Positions 41,560 to 53,523 of a stretch of DNA of 64,000 nucleotides are shown one piece after another (the first letter of the stretch is position 1; the number at the start of each line of letters is the position of its first letter). The position numbers and the translations under genes were made by a program. The notes under the pieces are model-generated. The model did no database searches and had not been told where the DNA came from. It saw only the letters and a list, made by a program, of their open reading frames with translations. Source of the stretch: Diphasiastrum complanatum. Its lineage: Eukaryota > Streptophyta > Lycopodiopsida > Lycopodiales > Lycopodiaceae. The stretch lies in the NCBI GenBank assembly GCA_029204225.1, contig CM055098.1:21429097-21493096 (forward strand), read 5' to 3'.

Positions 41560-43814
41560 GAACAACGACTTCAATCCGTGGGAAGGCCTCCCCATCAGCC
41601 TTCAATGCTGTCAACAGCCCATCCACACGGTTTTCAACAAAACAGTTGGATTCCTTTTCAGTTTACAGCAACGCTAGTTTGCTTTAACATAACCCCCACT
41701 ATGCTGACAACAGAAGAAGTCAGAAACATGCAAAACTAGCATGCATTCAAATCTTTCATTTCTATTCTCAGTTACTATGCTCTACTTTTGCTTTTCATTA
41801 TGTTTTGCTTCCATCCCAAAGCTCTCAAAAAATTGAGGTTCACACAAGCTGTAAAATCCACCAAACAAAATGGTGTACTGTAGGTTTCATTCACAGCTCG
41901 CAATTAAGATAGAGCAAAACTGAGAACAAACAATTAACAGGTAGCACAAATGGATAATCAATGGCATGCAATCTATTTCCTAGTTTCCCAGTCCAGATTC
42001 AGGTTCATTTCAACGAGGTTCGGTAAAAGAAACAGTGCATACCAGAACCAGAATTTGCTTCCAAGTCTACAACACACAAACACTCAATTGGTTTGGTTCC
42101 AGCTTCAATTCAACCTTCCACACCGGAAAGAAGGATTCCGAAGCCAACATGCAACGCCAATTAAGTTCAAAACCCAGAATCTAGCAGCCGGGGGAATCAA
42201 GAAAATTTACTACTGCATGCACAACCGGAAAAGCCAAACTCGAACCAACAATCACAAAATCTTTCCAAACCGATTCAACCAAAAGAGAGTTAGAACACCT
42301 ACTTGGAATACCACCGATTTACCAAAATTGTCTGGATTGTCGTCCATGCAATTCCACCACAAATCGGTCCACACCAAGCTGCTCACACATCCGATTGGTT
42401 GAAAAAGCCTCCCAAGTCTCCCAATCTGGGTAGAGCTCCAAGAACACAATGGGGAAGTGCAATAAACTAAACCAACAATCCTAGATCTTCTCTGATCTAG
42501 TTCCAGAGCACTAGAAAATTAGGCAAATCACTAAGATAGGAAGCGCCTACCAATCCTACATCATAACGGCCGTAGACTCTCAATGAACCTCATGGACACG
42601 GGTGAGGGTATATATAAAGTGTAGAACCCACCCCGTGTGCCCAAGCACTGAATCCACCTGTAAGCATACTATCAGCCCATACCAAACTCCGACGCATGTG
42701 CATGTTGGTACCCTTAACCCATAATAGCCAAGACCCATGCAAAAGCACAGTGCATGTACACCCTATCTCATACTAGGATGTAACACACATGCTAATACTG
42801 CATGCGGGTGTGAGCCCATGGTCCTACTCAACTATTATCCGAATTAGGCATGGTCCCTGTGTCCAAGGCACCCCGTAATGTTCCAATTCCCCATTAGGGC
42901 CATGAAATTCGACATGCATCAGACATGACATGCAATGATTTATCAAAAAAATTTAACTAGCTTTTACGGAAATTGTATTCATGCATGAAATTTCTTTTGA
43001 TCAAACCAAAACATAGTCTTTTTTGGTGATTTTTGGGGGATGGATTACTCTCAATCCACAAAGGGAATCATGCTAGAAAATTCTATAGCTTGTTTAGTAC
43101 TCCTCTTGACTCCAGCAAACTATCAGACCTGTAAATTGATGGCCGAGGGCTTATGCTCCGTCTCCATCAAATGTGAAGCAAAAAGCCCTTCTACAAATCA
43201 AGAAATCTTCGTTCTCAACCCATACTGCTTTTTAGGACCTATATGAAGGCTTCACGGAAGTCTAATAGACCATTTAAGACTGTTGGTAACATCACTTTTG
43301 GGCTGCGAGAGGTGTTTGCACGTTTTGCATAGGCCTTGTAAAAATGCACCCTACTATAGATTTTTGGACGCTCTGTTCTCGCACATGTGTTGTTGAGGTG
43401 GCAGGCTGATGTGGCATCTCAGTCACTTGGTCTCCCTCCGCACTATGCTTTACAATGCCTAATTTGGTGCATTGTAGCTCAAGTTATGGCCGTTTGAAAT
43501 TTTGGCAGTTTTGTGAGCAAAATTGTCAAAATTCGTAATTGTTCTGATTGCATGCTTGCTTTTTTCCGTAAATTGTGGAATTGTGCTTGTATGGATTGGG
43601 AGCATGTTGATTCTGAAAGTGTTTTTGGCATGCATGAGGGATTTACAATCGTTTTGAGTGGTCATACGCATGTGCTCTGACAGTTGGCTCACAAATCAGT
43701 GAATAGTTAGAAATAGTTTTGATCTGATTCATTAGTATAAGCTCTAAATGTGATGATGTAATTACTGTACAGTTTATTTGGTTCACTGTATATGGTTGTG
43801 ATCGGGACGTGACC
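41560..43814. other. No recognised gene
   Basis: A 150-codon plus-strand frame (41950-42402) is rich in Asn, Gln and Thr and has no motif I know. A TATATAAA string lies at 42609-42616. The segment near 43020-43440 has the look of old retroelement sequence, but no LTR end or primer site could be placed before 43815. Confidence 0.4.
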
Positions 43815-44163
43815 TGTTAGGATATATTGATCGGACACTGATCCCGTAACCGACTACTTGGGTTAGCCGAGTAGCCACACGTAAGAAAAATTAGCCTGTA
43901 CAGAGTTATATACAGTACTTGCTATACTCAGGGGCATGTCCTGAGTTTGTTGGTCGAATTTGGCCATATTGGGCCCGACCTCAGTTTGACAAGTGGTAGG
44001 CCAGTTTTAGGACACCTGCCTTTTCATGCAGTTTGTGAATACTCTATATGTACAGTGTTTCTTTGTAATCTATTAAGCTTTTGTTGTGCCATCTTTGAGA
44101 GCTTGTGAGGAGTGTCTATGGTGACTGATTTATGTGATTAGCATACTGCACTAGATCCTAACA
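43815..44163 (+). repeat. Copia LTR (349 bp)
   Basis: A 9-bp terminal inverted repeat TGTTAGGAT/ATCCTAACA delimits the LTR. It is followed 11 bases later by a perfect tRNA-iMet primer site at 44175. No partner 3' LTR was found. Confidence 0.7.
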
Positions 44164-44174
44164 AGATTTCAACT

Positions 44175-44186
44175 TGGTATCAGAGC
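44175..44186 (+). other. Primer binding site, tRNA-iMet
   Basis: TGGTATCAGAGC, perfect. The 11-base gap to the LTR end is longer than usual, so the LTR could extend to 44174. Confidence 0.7.
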
Positions 44187-46060
44187 GTCAAGGTGATGCA
44201 GGTATGCACAATCCGGTGGAGCTATGGGATAGCGTCTTTCACCAAGAGAAATAGCACTCAAAACGTCTCAGAAGAGAGGACTCCATACAGGGTATCGGCA
44301 GTCCGGATGGCTGGAGACAGCAAAGTTCCTTCGATCGAAGCTTTGAGGAAGATCAAAACGATCGTCATAGGTGGATTCCGGGGAGGATTTACGGAGAAAC
44401 TTGCAGTTTCGGTGGTTTCAGAGAAATCATCGATGGTGGCTTCATGATTTACTGTGTGTACAACCGTTTGGTGCAACGAGGCTTGCAGAAAGTTTGCAAA
44501 GCGCAGTGATGGAGAGCCATAGCAATTTACGAGGATCGATTGGGTGGAGAAAATTTGAGAAATTTTCAATTTCGTGGGGTGGTGACAGTTTGGAATGAAA
44601 ACCAATGTGTTTGCAGTCGATACCGCACCAATTGGCAAGCCTGAATTGTGTTACTGAGCTAGAGGTAGGGCGACCTAGAGAAAGACTGAGCAGAGCCCAA
44701 GAAACCTCCATTCTTCTTGGAGCTAGGTTTTTGAGATGAAAAACCATGGATCTTGCAAGATAAGAAGCAATTTTTGGAGTTGTGAAAGGTTAATGGTGGG
44801 CGCCCTACTACTGCCAAGAGAATCTCCAGTGGCCGCGGACAGCCATAGAGAAGAGAGGGCGTGGGATCAAAAAAGGAGTAGGCAGCCACAGAAACCCTTT
44901 TGGAATCACCATAGCCAAAAAGCAAGGTGAAGGAGAAAGAGAGATGGAGGAGGGCCGTGGAGGCCACAGGCCAGTCGCGCGTGCCTAGTCGTGCTATAGC
45001 GCCCATGCATGGAGGTGTTTTGCGGACCCTGGAAGTTGTTTCGGCACGCAGGAGCAGGCAGGGCCATATGATCTTGCATCAACCAGATCGACGACAGAGA
45101 TCAAGCCTCTAAGACGAGGAGAAGGCCGTAGGATCACGTTGAACCAATGGATGCAAGATGAAAGAGCCCATGAAGGAATGAAAGTCAAATGAAGACTTCT
45201 TTTCATTAGAAATTTTCACATTGAAATGTGAATTTGGACCCGACATGCCAGAAGGGCATATCTTCATTAAGAAACTTCATTACGAAGTTACAGTTCATTT
45301 TGCAAGGGCAATATTTGGAGAGGGCTATCCTAGGCTAGAGGGCACCTATTTTGGCCATCCTTGGGCCAAAATGACTCTTGAAACTGGCTGCTTAGAGCCA
45401 GCGGACAGAACGACATCACAGAGCAGGGAGAAAGGTGTTTTGGGGTGTTTTCATCACCATTCTATCGAGCGGAGTGCGGGTGAGCTAATGATGGGCTACG
45501 TTCGCTATTTGGGTACCGTAGGGCCAAATTCGGGGCAATTTTTGGCTGGTGAAACCTGCTACGGGGTGGTACAGTGAGGCATTATCGTTTTGAAATCATT
45601 ATTACTTACTCTGGAGGCGGTAAATGCAGTATGGGGGTGAATGGTAGCGGATTTGTGTGGAGAAAGCTGGTTTTGGCGACGAACGTGCAGTTTGGTGGTG
45701 TGACTACTCATCATTGGCGACAATTTTGAGAGGGCAAGCAATCATAGGTGAGAGGTAGGCATGGTATGCCGGTTACAGGTGAAAAATTCTTGTGATTAGG
45801 TTCAACTTGGGGTTCGAACCAACCACTGTCAAGTGGCGTTTTGGAGGAACGCTCTCACAGGTATGATTGGCAGTGGCATTGTCGAGTCAGGTGATAGCTG
45901 CATTGACACACACATCTGTAGCTTGAAAATTTCTCGTTCAGAGAGAAATATGGGCTAGCTTGGAGGTACACACATATTGGTGGTCACAGGTGATGGAAGT
46001 GCGAGGTGGTGCTAGTTGGAAGCCATTGGGCAAGATAGCAGACTTGCATTGGACGAGCTG
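44187..46060 (+). mobile_element. Copia leader, gag and protease missing
   Basis: About 1.9 kb without gag, knuckle or protease motifs. Parts near 45150-45290 resemble the leader at 36210-36330. The normal gag to pre-integrase part (about 2 kb of coding) is absent, so the element is internally deleted. Confidence 0.45.
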
Positions 46061-46735
46061 TGTGTGGGAGACACAGAACGAGATTGCAGAAAAGAAGAAT
46101 CGAACCCTTCTCAACTCAGCCAAATCCACGCTCCATCAAGCACACCTACCTGCGAAGTTTTGGGCAAAACTGCCACAGCCCGTTACTTACAAAATAGATC
46201 CAACACCAAAGTCGTCAACAACAAAACTCCTTATGAAGTTTGGCATGGACACAAGCCTAGTGTCAGCCATTTAAAAATCTTTGGTTGTATATGTTTTGTT
46301 CATATTCCTAAATAGCTTAGGAAGAAACTGGATCATAAGACAAATAAATGTATTTTTATTGGCTATCCTGATGAACATAAAGCTTACAAAGTTTATATGA
46401 TTCATCCACCAATGTAGTATTTGTCTCTAGGGATGTAATACTATGATTTCAATTAGCCATCGATAAACGATGCTATGTCATTTCCTCCTATTTTACGTAG
46501 CATGGATTCTTCCAACGTTGATGTTTCTTCTACAGAACCTATAGCTACAACCATAGAAGCCGAGCAGCTGACCGTACCTGTCATCAGACCAGACCAAGCC
46601 AACTCGAACAGATCTGGAAAAATTCAACAAGTATCATCATCGCATTCTGGTCAACCAAACGTCCGCAGATCCTCACGGACTCGAACAGTTCTTGAGAAGT
46701 AAACACCTCAATCATTTTGGACTTCATCAGAAGAA
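46061..46735 (+). pseudogene. Copia integrase C-terminal relic
   Basis: The frame reads NEIAEKKNRTLLNSAKSTLH, with the catalytic Glu region of integrase (normally VAERKNRT). After a shift come NKTPYEVWHGHKPSVSHLKI, FGCICFVHIPK and CIFIGYPDEHKAYKVY. The linker ends RRSSRTRTVLEK before the expected RT. These are the conserved blocks at the end of copia integrase. A stop in the IPK-LRKKLDH block and shifts make it inactive. RT is absent because the sequence changes to gypsy near 46740. Confidence 0.75.
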
Positions 46736-46738
46736 CTA

Positions 46739-47390
46739 GTGAAAATTAACCTTTCTAATTGTGAGTGTAAACGTTCTTTTAGTACTATTGCTTTCTTGCC
46801 TAATGAACTGTTTCATTTAACAAACACAGTTAAAGATCAAGAAGTGAGTATTTTATTAGACAGTGGTTCTACTCATAATTCATTAATTTTCGTCTTGTGT
46901 AGAAACTCAGCTTGGAAACTGAAGCCAATAATCATAGATACAGAGTTTATCTAGCTTCAGGAACAGAGTTGGAGACTTGAAACGTGAAAGTGCCGAATCT
47001 CCTAGTTTTGATACAAGAATATAGAGAATTAGCTAGTTTTCATGTTTTAGACTTAGCTCGCACTGATTTAATTTTTGGATATGAATGGTTATTTAGCAAA
47101 TCACCTTCTTTGGCTATTGATTTTGAGAAACATGTTCTCACTTTCAAGGAAAGTGATAAGGTAGTCACTTTATTTGACAGCAATTTTGTACATTTGTCAG
47201 ATGGAATTTCTACAGTTAATATAATGGAAACATTTGATTATTCACCATATGAAGTTTTTTCAGTATTTGCTATGTTTCTAATGTGTATTGAAATAGTTGG
47301 AAATTCTCTACAATTCTTAACTCAGTAAGTTTAGATCGCGAACAAGTAATGAAAAATCAAATCATAAGTGAATTGAAAGATAAGTTTGGG
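46739..47390 (+). pseudogene. Gypsy protease relic
   Basis: The frame has VSILLDSGSTHNSLIF near 46850, with the retropepsin motif DSGST. After a stop it continues ELASFHVLDLARTDLIFGYEW and KSPSLAIDFEKHVLTFKESD. This order matches the RVP_2-type protease of chromovirus-like gypsy elements, where the second box is usually DVILGMDWL. It abuts the copia integrase relic directly, so the two were joined by deletion or nested insertion. Confidence 0.65.
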
Positions 47391-47733
47391 AGATTGGTGC
47401 CTAAGCCTCCCACCACCAAATCGGGTGTATGAGGCCTCTAATTAGAGACAATACTACCTATCTTTTAACTTGTATACAAGTTCAAAGGTTTCAGATCCAC
47501 TATCAAGAAATATTCATGCTCAAAAATCAACAAAAATAAACTAATTTTTTACTTTTTGAGGCCCTTAATGGTGTCTGATTTCTACCAAACTTTCTAACAG
47601 CCCCTATACAACTTCATTACACATCTTAGAAATGTGCATGAAAAGTTTTGTTCAAGAATTTTGAGAAAAACTCTAGAAGTAGTGAAAAAAAAAACCTTGG
47701 TTTTTTTGACATTTTTTTAAGTTTTTCAACATG

Positions 47734-47735
<2 letters not shown>

Positions 47736-47779
<44 letters not shown>
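47736..47779. repeat. (TG)n microsatellite, left part
   Basis: About 22 TG units end exactly where the copia LTR begins at 47780. The run resumes at 51564 beyond the element. Confidence 0.95.
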
Positions 47780-47783
<4 letters not shown>

Positions 47784-48516
47784 GAAACAAAACGTTTCTA
47801 TTTACAAAGCTTTGCTAGCTTTCAGCCCTCTGCCTGACGAAGATGTTCGCGAACATGAAAGTCAAGGGACACGAAGCACACAAGTTTCGCGAACACCTGA
47901 CGAAAAGACACAAACACGAAAGATTTGCGAACGAGAATCCTTTGCGGTCCAACACGAGAAAGTCAGACGACGGAAACGAAACCAACGACGCAATACGAAA
48001 AACATCGTGAAACCCTTTCTGCTCTCACGCTCCAAAGAGTACCAACAAGATCATACAAGTACCCAGAAGTACAGATGTCTGATCTGATGGCATGACATCA
48101 ACAAATACACTCTAGGTCATGGCTAATCTGCCGCTCTTGTAATTTTCTGATTAGTTGTAGATGTTTAATCACTCTAATCTTAAAGTTACATAGAACAACT
48201 TTATACTTACTGGATGATACTTGAAATACGAAGATACAGAAAAGTAGTCTGATGCTAGTAAGCAATCAAGACGAAATACAGACACCAAGTTTGTCTGCGT
48301 GCGAGACGATGTTATTCATGTGTCTGATTAAACTATGAATTTGTTGAATGCTACATTAATTTATAAATGTAGATCAGCAGTACCTGACTACAGAGGACTG
48401 TAGGAGTGATTCAGCTGGTAGTGTCGAGCGACCGCATGTGAACTCCATCCGAATCGCATTCGATCGTGGTTGCTTCACTTTCGCGATAGTTTCGCGACTG
48501 CGAAATCTCTCCTTCA
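47780..48516 (+). repeat. Left LTR (737 bp)
   Basis: It begins TGAAGAAACAAAACG and ends CTCTCCTTCA. It lacks about 205 bp present in the right LTR (about 51132-51337). The gap is at GCGAGACGA near 48308. Confidence 0.85.
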
Positions 48517-48517
48517 G

Positions 48518-48530
48518 TGGTATTAGAGCC
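48518..48530 (+). other. Primer binding site, tRNA-iMet (one change)
   Basis: TGGTATTAGAGCC, one base after the LTR, with one transition from the canonical site. Confidence 0.7.
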
Positions 48531-48637
48531 TTCCTACCTATCTTGTCATAATCTGACATAGCCAAGAAGCTATCAGATCTAGGAGGCCAAGCATTCAGAC
48601 GAGCAAACATCAACGAGAGAACAGACTCCAAGAAGCA

Positions 48638-48880
48638 ATGGCTTCAATCAGCAGCATGCAGAGCAAGATCTGCACAATTCTTGATTCTTCAGGATCTAAC
48701 TTTCTAGCCTGGAAAGCTAAGACATCACTGATACTCAAGGGCGAAGGTTTATTCCTCTGGGTGAATGGCACAAAAGAGATACCTACGACATCAGGCAAGG
48801 AGCTACGCGAATGGAGGGAGAAAAACGACAGGGCAGCTACAAAGTTTTGGAGAGACAGTACTATGACCCGCCGCCAATGA
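48638..48880 (+). pseudogene. Copia gag N-terminal relic
   Basis: The ATG at 48638 opens MASISSMQSKICTILDSSGS then NFLAWKAKTSLILKGEGLFL. This matches the NFxxWKxxMxxxL start of copia gag proteins. It stops at 48880 after 80 codons. The zinc knuckle, protease and integrase are deleted. The following sequence is the acidic linker before RT (RRSSRPQRAPTRYVSGSS-like). Confidence 0.65.
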
Positions 48881-49164
48881 CAGACGAAACAGAGAATGAA
48901 CACGAAAACGAAGATTTTTGAGTCATTTCTCATTCGAGTGATGAATCAGAAGACGAAAGATTCGAGAGACAACCTACTGCTACAGTACCTGTAAACCAGG
49001 ATGGTTTCAGACCGAGTAGAGCAGACAAAGGCAAAGGCATTGCTGTCCCAAAAGGATCTCCTAGAAGGTCGTCTAGACCACAAAGAGCGCCAACAAGATA
49101 TGTGTCAGGCAGCTCAGCTTCCACATCAGAAGAGTTCTGTGGATTCAGTGGCGAACCACAAACT

Positions 49165-49960
49165 TTCGAGGAGGCGATTAAATGTCCAGAGAAGGACAGA
49201 TGGATCCAGGCCATGAACGAAGAGATGGAGTCCATGAGGAAGAATCAGGTATGAACGTCAGAGCCATCACCACATAAGCACAAAACTGTCAAATGCAAAT
49301 GGATTTTCAAGCTCAAATACGGACCAGATGGGAATGTGACGAAATACAAGATTGGTAGCGAAGGAATTTTCTCAGAGATATGGTATTGACTACTCTGAAA
49401 CCTTATCTCCTATTGTCAAAAATTTGTCCCTACGTCTGTTATTCGCATACGCAGTAGCTTATGACCTTAGAATACATTGTGGACGAGAAGACAGTCTTCT
49501 TGCATGGCGAATTAGACGAAGAGGTCTATATGGATCAACCCCCAGGATATGTCTCACTTCCCGACTATGCATGCAGAATGCATAGAAGCATCTGTGGCCT
49601 GAAACAATCAGCCCGACAATGGTACAAGAAGAAAGATCAAGCCCTGAAATCATTAGGATTCAAGCCTCTATTGGCTGATTCCAATGTATATGTCAGATTT
49701 ACAGATGGACAAATCATCATTGTGGCTATATACGTGGACGACACTGTGATACTTTGCAGGAGTGAGCAGTTGATTGCTAAAGTGAAGATAGACATCTCAA
49801 AATTTTTTGAGATCGTGGATCTGGGAGAAGCCAGGTGTTATCTAGGCTTATAAACTGAAAAGGACTATGAGGGAGGTAAGTTATACCTTCACCAGTCCAG
49901 ATACACCCAGAATATCCTAGAGGACTTTGGGATGCTGAACTACAAAGGAGCAAGTACTCC
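49165..49960 (+). pseudogene. Copia reverse transcriptase relic
   Basis: RT starts with EEAIKCPEKDRWIQAMNEEM, then KTVKCKWIFKLKYGPDGNVT and, shifted, KEFSQRYGIDYSETLSPIVK. The TVFLHGELDEEVYMDQPPGY block follows, without the usual catalytic Asp block intact before it (DVKTAFLHG-type reads DEKTVFLHG after a shift). IYVDDTVIL carries the Asp pair at 49731-49742. GLKQSARQWYKK and DLGEARCYLGL are typical. At least three shifts or stops are present. Confidence 0.8.
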
Positions 49961-49986
49961 AATGCTCACAGGGATGGTGCTAACAA

Positions 49987-50590
49987 ATGATGACTGAGGA
50001 AGAGAGAGTACAGATGGAACTCACATCTTACAGGAAGCTGATAGGATCACTGATGTACCTTGCAGACAACACATCCCTTGATATTGCTTATGCAATATTC
50101 AGGATGAGCCAATTCTGCATGAATCCAGGCCCGACACATTGGAAGACTGCAAAACAGATTTTGCAGTATCTTCAATTAACGAGGGATTATGGCTTGTGCT
50201 ATTGTTGTGATGCAGGTTTCAGGATGCTTTCCTACAGCGATGTTAGCTGGGCATCCCTCAAAGACGACTGTAAGAGCATCTCAGGAGGATGCACTATCGC
50301 ATCAGGAGCAGCAGCTCTCTGGGTCAGCAAGAAACAGACCATTGTGGGCCAGTCATCCTGTGAAGCAAAGTACATTGCAGCAGCAAAGATGGCCAACGAG
50401 ATAGTCTGGCTAAGGCAATTTCTGGATGAATTGGGTGAAACAAGGAGCGAGCCTATGGTCTTGCAGATGGACAACATCTCTACAATACACCACTTTCATT
50501 GGAATGAAGGACATGGTTGCTGACACCTTCACCAAAGCCCTGGACAAAGGACTCTTTGAGAGACAGTGGAGCAGTCTCGGTATCATGCTT
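49987..50590 (+). pseudogene. Copia RNase H relic
   Basis: A 178-codon frame reads YRKLIGSLMYLADNTSLDIA, THWKTAKQILQYLQLTRDYG, then LSYSDVSWASLKDDCKSISG (acidic block with the second Asp changed to Val-Ser) and SKKQTIVGQSSCEAKYIAAA. It then shifts before the ADTFTKALDKGLF-type end. It ends just before the polypurine tract at 50592. It is inactive. Confidence 0.75.
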
Positions 50591-50601
50591 TGAGAGGGAG
50601 C

Positions 50602-51561
50602 TGAAGAAACAAAACGTTTCTATTTACAAAGCTTTGCTAGCTTTCAACCCTCTGCCTGACGAAGATGTTTGCGAACACGAAATTCAAGAGACACGAAGCA
50701 CGAAAGTTTTGCGAACACCTGACGAAAAGACACGAACACGAAAAGATTCACGAACGAGAATCTTTTGCCGTCCAACACGAGAAAGTCAGATGACGGAAAC
50801 AAAACCAGCGACACTCCACAAAAAACGTTGCAAAACTCTTTCTGCCCTCACGCTCCAAAGAGTACTAGCAAGATCATACAAGTACCTAGAAGTACAGATG
50901 TCTGATCTGATGGCATGACGTCAGCAGATACACTATAGGTCGTGGCTAATCTACTGCTCTTGTAATTTCTTGATTAGTTGTAGATGTTTGATTACTCAAA
51001 CCTTAAAGCTATATAGAACGACTATATACTTACTGGATGATACTTGAAATACGAAGATACATAAAAGTAGTCTGATGCTAGTAAGCAATCAAGACAAAAT
51101 ACAGACAACAAGTCTGCCTGTGTGCGAGACGAGTTTTGTGATCAGGATCCATAGAGATCCACAAGTCCACTAGTAAGCCAGACATCCACTCGTGATAGAA
51201 CTGTATTTCTCTCATGCCAACGCACTGCGTGGATCTGCATGTAGTGCTTGAAGAATCAGAGAAAATCAATAGATGATCTTGTAGCCATTGTGCACATGTC
51301 AATCTATGATGTATGATCTTGGCAAATGTGTCTGTTGTTATTCGTGTGTTTGATTCTCCTATTCATTTAATTTTGCACATCGGTTAAATTTGTTGAATGC
51401 TACATTAATTTATAATCAACAGTGCCTTACTACATTCTGGAGGACTGTAGGAGTGATTCAGCTGGCAGTGTCCAACGACCGCATCTGAACTCCATCCGAA
51501 TCGCATTCAATCATGGTGGCTTCGCTTTTGCGACTGTTTTGTGACTGCAAAATCTCTCCTT

Positions 51562-51563
<2 letters not shown>
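50602..51563 (+). repeat. Right LTR (962 bp)
   Basis: It starts TGAAGAAACAAAACG after GAGAGGGAGC and ends CTCTCCTTCA before the resumed TG run. It is probably the ancestral length if the left copy suffered a deletion; the reverse cannot be excluded. Confidence 0.85.

Positions 51564-51593
<30 letters not shown>
51564..51593. repeat. (GT)n microsatellite, right part
   Basis: About 15 units continue the microsatellite interrupted at 47780. Confidence 0.95.
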
Positions 51594-51595
<2 letters not shown>

Positions 51596-52107
51596 AGTGA
51601 AAAAGGATAACTAGCATCTGTAAGCCTCTAGGGACCCAAGGGAGGTTTGTCGGTGTGCGAACCAAATCTGGTTCGTCTGATTGGAGTGCATTGAATCCCA
51701 AGGGACCCAAGGTCCAAAATCATTGTGAAGAAATAGCTCATTTCCTAAAAAAGGCCCTTATTCTCATGTCCTTTAACCATTTGGACCAAACGAAGGGCTA
51801 CAGACTCCAAACGAAGGGCATCCGGATTGTACCTACAAGTACCGTACCACAAAGTAGAGTGTTAGCCACAGAAAAAGCACTCAGTTGATGCCAAATCTGT
51901 TTTGCCCGTTTCAGGGAGTGGGTAGTCAGGAGTGTGAGGTAGAAGGCATTTCAAGTTTGGAAACTGACTTGGCTTGCAAATTGCCACCTAAGTGAGTAGA
52001 AGGGCTTGTATGAAATTTTAACAGGTCATCAAAATAATTTTTCGACATTGCTATTGTACTCAAAATACTTCTTTTAGCCTATGGTTGCAGTTTTGGACAA
52101 TTTTGAG
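51594..52107. other. Upstream part of a copia gag relic
   Basis: No frame or primer site is recognisable. AGGGACCCAAGG phrases occur twice (about 51630 and 51708). It probably belongs to the leader of the gag relic that follows. Confidence 0.3.
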
Positions 52108-52590
52108 ATGGCAAACATGGGAGAGTCCATTTTGAGCGAACATAGCAAATTGGACAGGACTTCCAACTCTGCGGTATGAAAGTTCAAAATGAAAAACATT
52201 TTAATTGAGAGAGAATTGTGGGATGTCATCATATGAGATGAGTTCAACAGAAAAATGAGAAGAGTCTTGACCTTCATCGACCTGTCAGTGAAAGATCACA
52301 TCATTACCCACACAAGTGATGTCGTTACACCAAGACATGCATGGGATGTGCTAAAGGAGCAGTTTGAGACGTCAAATTCATCACGGATCATGTTTCTAAG
52401 GTCAAAGTTGAATAGTGCTTGAATGAAACAAGGGGAGCAAATTCAAACGTATATGATCATAATCAAGATAATGAGAGATGAACTACATTCTATTGGCGAA
52501 CGCATACGTGAGGTTAAGCTGGTGCACAATGCATTGTGCAGGATTGCTGAGCTCTATCAGATGTTTGTAAGCATGATAGCGGCAACATTT
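52108..52590 (+). pseudogene. Copia gag relic (UBN2 type)
   Basis: From the ATG at 52108 the frame reads KFKMKNILIERELWDVI, KMRRVLTFIDLSVKDHIITH and TPRHAWDVLKEQFETSNSSR. It continues IMFLRSKLNSA, MKQGEQIQTYMIIIKIMRDE and LHSIGERI, interrupted by three stops. The A-W-x-x-L-x-x-x-F and L-R-x-x-L blocks are the hallmark of copia gag (retrotran_gag_2/UBN2). It ends near 52590 without a zinc knuckle or pol, so it is a fragment. Confidence 0.75.
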
Positions 52591-52599
52591 TGTAGGATC

Positions 52600-53359
52600 T
52601 CCTTGATTTTTACTTCTAGGTGGTGCACTTGAACTCCAAGCAAGTGGCTTCTCTGATTTTGATTTGCTTTCAACCTAATAATCATTATTATGGAAAATTT
52701 CCATAGAAAAGTATGGAAATTTATGAATTTTTGACAGTTTTTTGGCAGTTTTTAAGCTAATATTTACTATTTTGACTTGAAATTTGTCAAAGCCACTGTT
52801 CCTAAACGTTTTTCAGATTTTTACATGTATTTTACAATCATTATGATAGTATTTAAGGATTGCATGCTGGAGATATTGGATCTACACACACACACACACA
52901 CATAGTTTGCTGCTGGCTATGCTTTCCAAACCCATTCTTGGTGTGAGCAGCCTCGTTTTTCAATCGATTTGAGCCTGATTTAAGGCCTAGCGTAAGGTCA
53001 CCCTACTGATCATGAGTTTGAAGAACCTTCAAACAACAAATTTGGTGGAGAAATAGTGAGTTTTTCTTGACTTGAGAAAGTGGTATTTTCAATTTTTTTT
53101 TTTTCGCAAAACCAATAGGTTAATGGGCAATTCTTAGGAAGAAAGCTCAGACTTTCTTCATGGCTATTTAGCAATCTAGTACGGCTACCTCCCTATCCTT
53201 ATGGCATCCAAAACGGTGCACGAATGGTGAAATTAGCATCGATTTTGTAAAAAACTTGTAACCTTCACCCGATCTTTTCAAAGAACCAACAACAAAAAAA
53301 TTTCAGTTTTCACTCATTTTTTACTTTGTCTGTTGATATGCACAGGCCAATAACCCCAC
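52600..53359. other. No recognised feature apart from (AC)n
   Basis: An (AC)n run of about 19 bp lies at 52884-52902. The rest is AT-rich with no frame or LTR boundary I can support. Confidence 0.5.
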
Positions 53360-53523
53360 AATAGTGAGCTCGACAAGCCTTCATATGCCTTCATATGCCC
53401 AAAACAATAGTGAGCTCAACAAGCCTTCATATGCCTGAAACAATAGTGAGCTCGACAAGCCTTCATATGCCTTCATATGCCCGAAACAATAGTGAGCTCG
53501 GCAAGCCTTCATATGCCTGAAAC
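53360..53523. repeat. Two-level tandem repeat, 46+36 bp units
   Basis: Four units starting AATAGTGAGCTCG/A alternate 46, 36, 46 and 36 bp. The long units carry a doubled CTTCATATGC phrase and the short ones a single phrase. The array is thus two copies of an 82-bp higher-order unit with few differences. Confidence 0.8.

Larger units (their letters stand above)
47780..51563 (+). mobile_element. Copia element inserted in a (TG)n microsatellite
   Basis: LTRs (47780-48516 and 50602-51563) have TGAAG/CTTCA ends. The primer site TGGTATTAGAGCC starts at 48518, and the tract GAGAGGGAGC precedes the 3' LTR. Both flanks are TG repeats, so the target duplication is GTGTG-like and cannot be delimited. 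The internal region is 2.1 kb: gag start, then RT and RNase H, with most of gag, protease and integrase deleted. The LTRs differ in length by 225 bp. Confidence 0.85.

Noticed and set aside
41950-42402. 150-codon plus-strand Asn/Gln/Thr-rich frame
   Set aside because: No motif, biased composition and no supporting gene signals. Not called as a gene.
44258-45006. Overlapping minus-strand frames of 100-126 codons
   Set aside because: They lie in the leader of a copia element, overlap one another in different phases and show no domain.
45811-45822. GGTTCGAACC string resembling a tRNA B box
   Set aside because: No A box at the right distance, no flanking direct repeats and no cloverleaf. It is probably a chance palindrome.
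53360-53523. Regularly spaced repeats that might suggest a CRISPR array
   Set aside because: Units are contiguous tandem copies without unique spacers, in a plant retroelement context.
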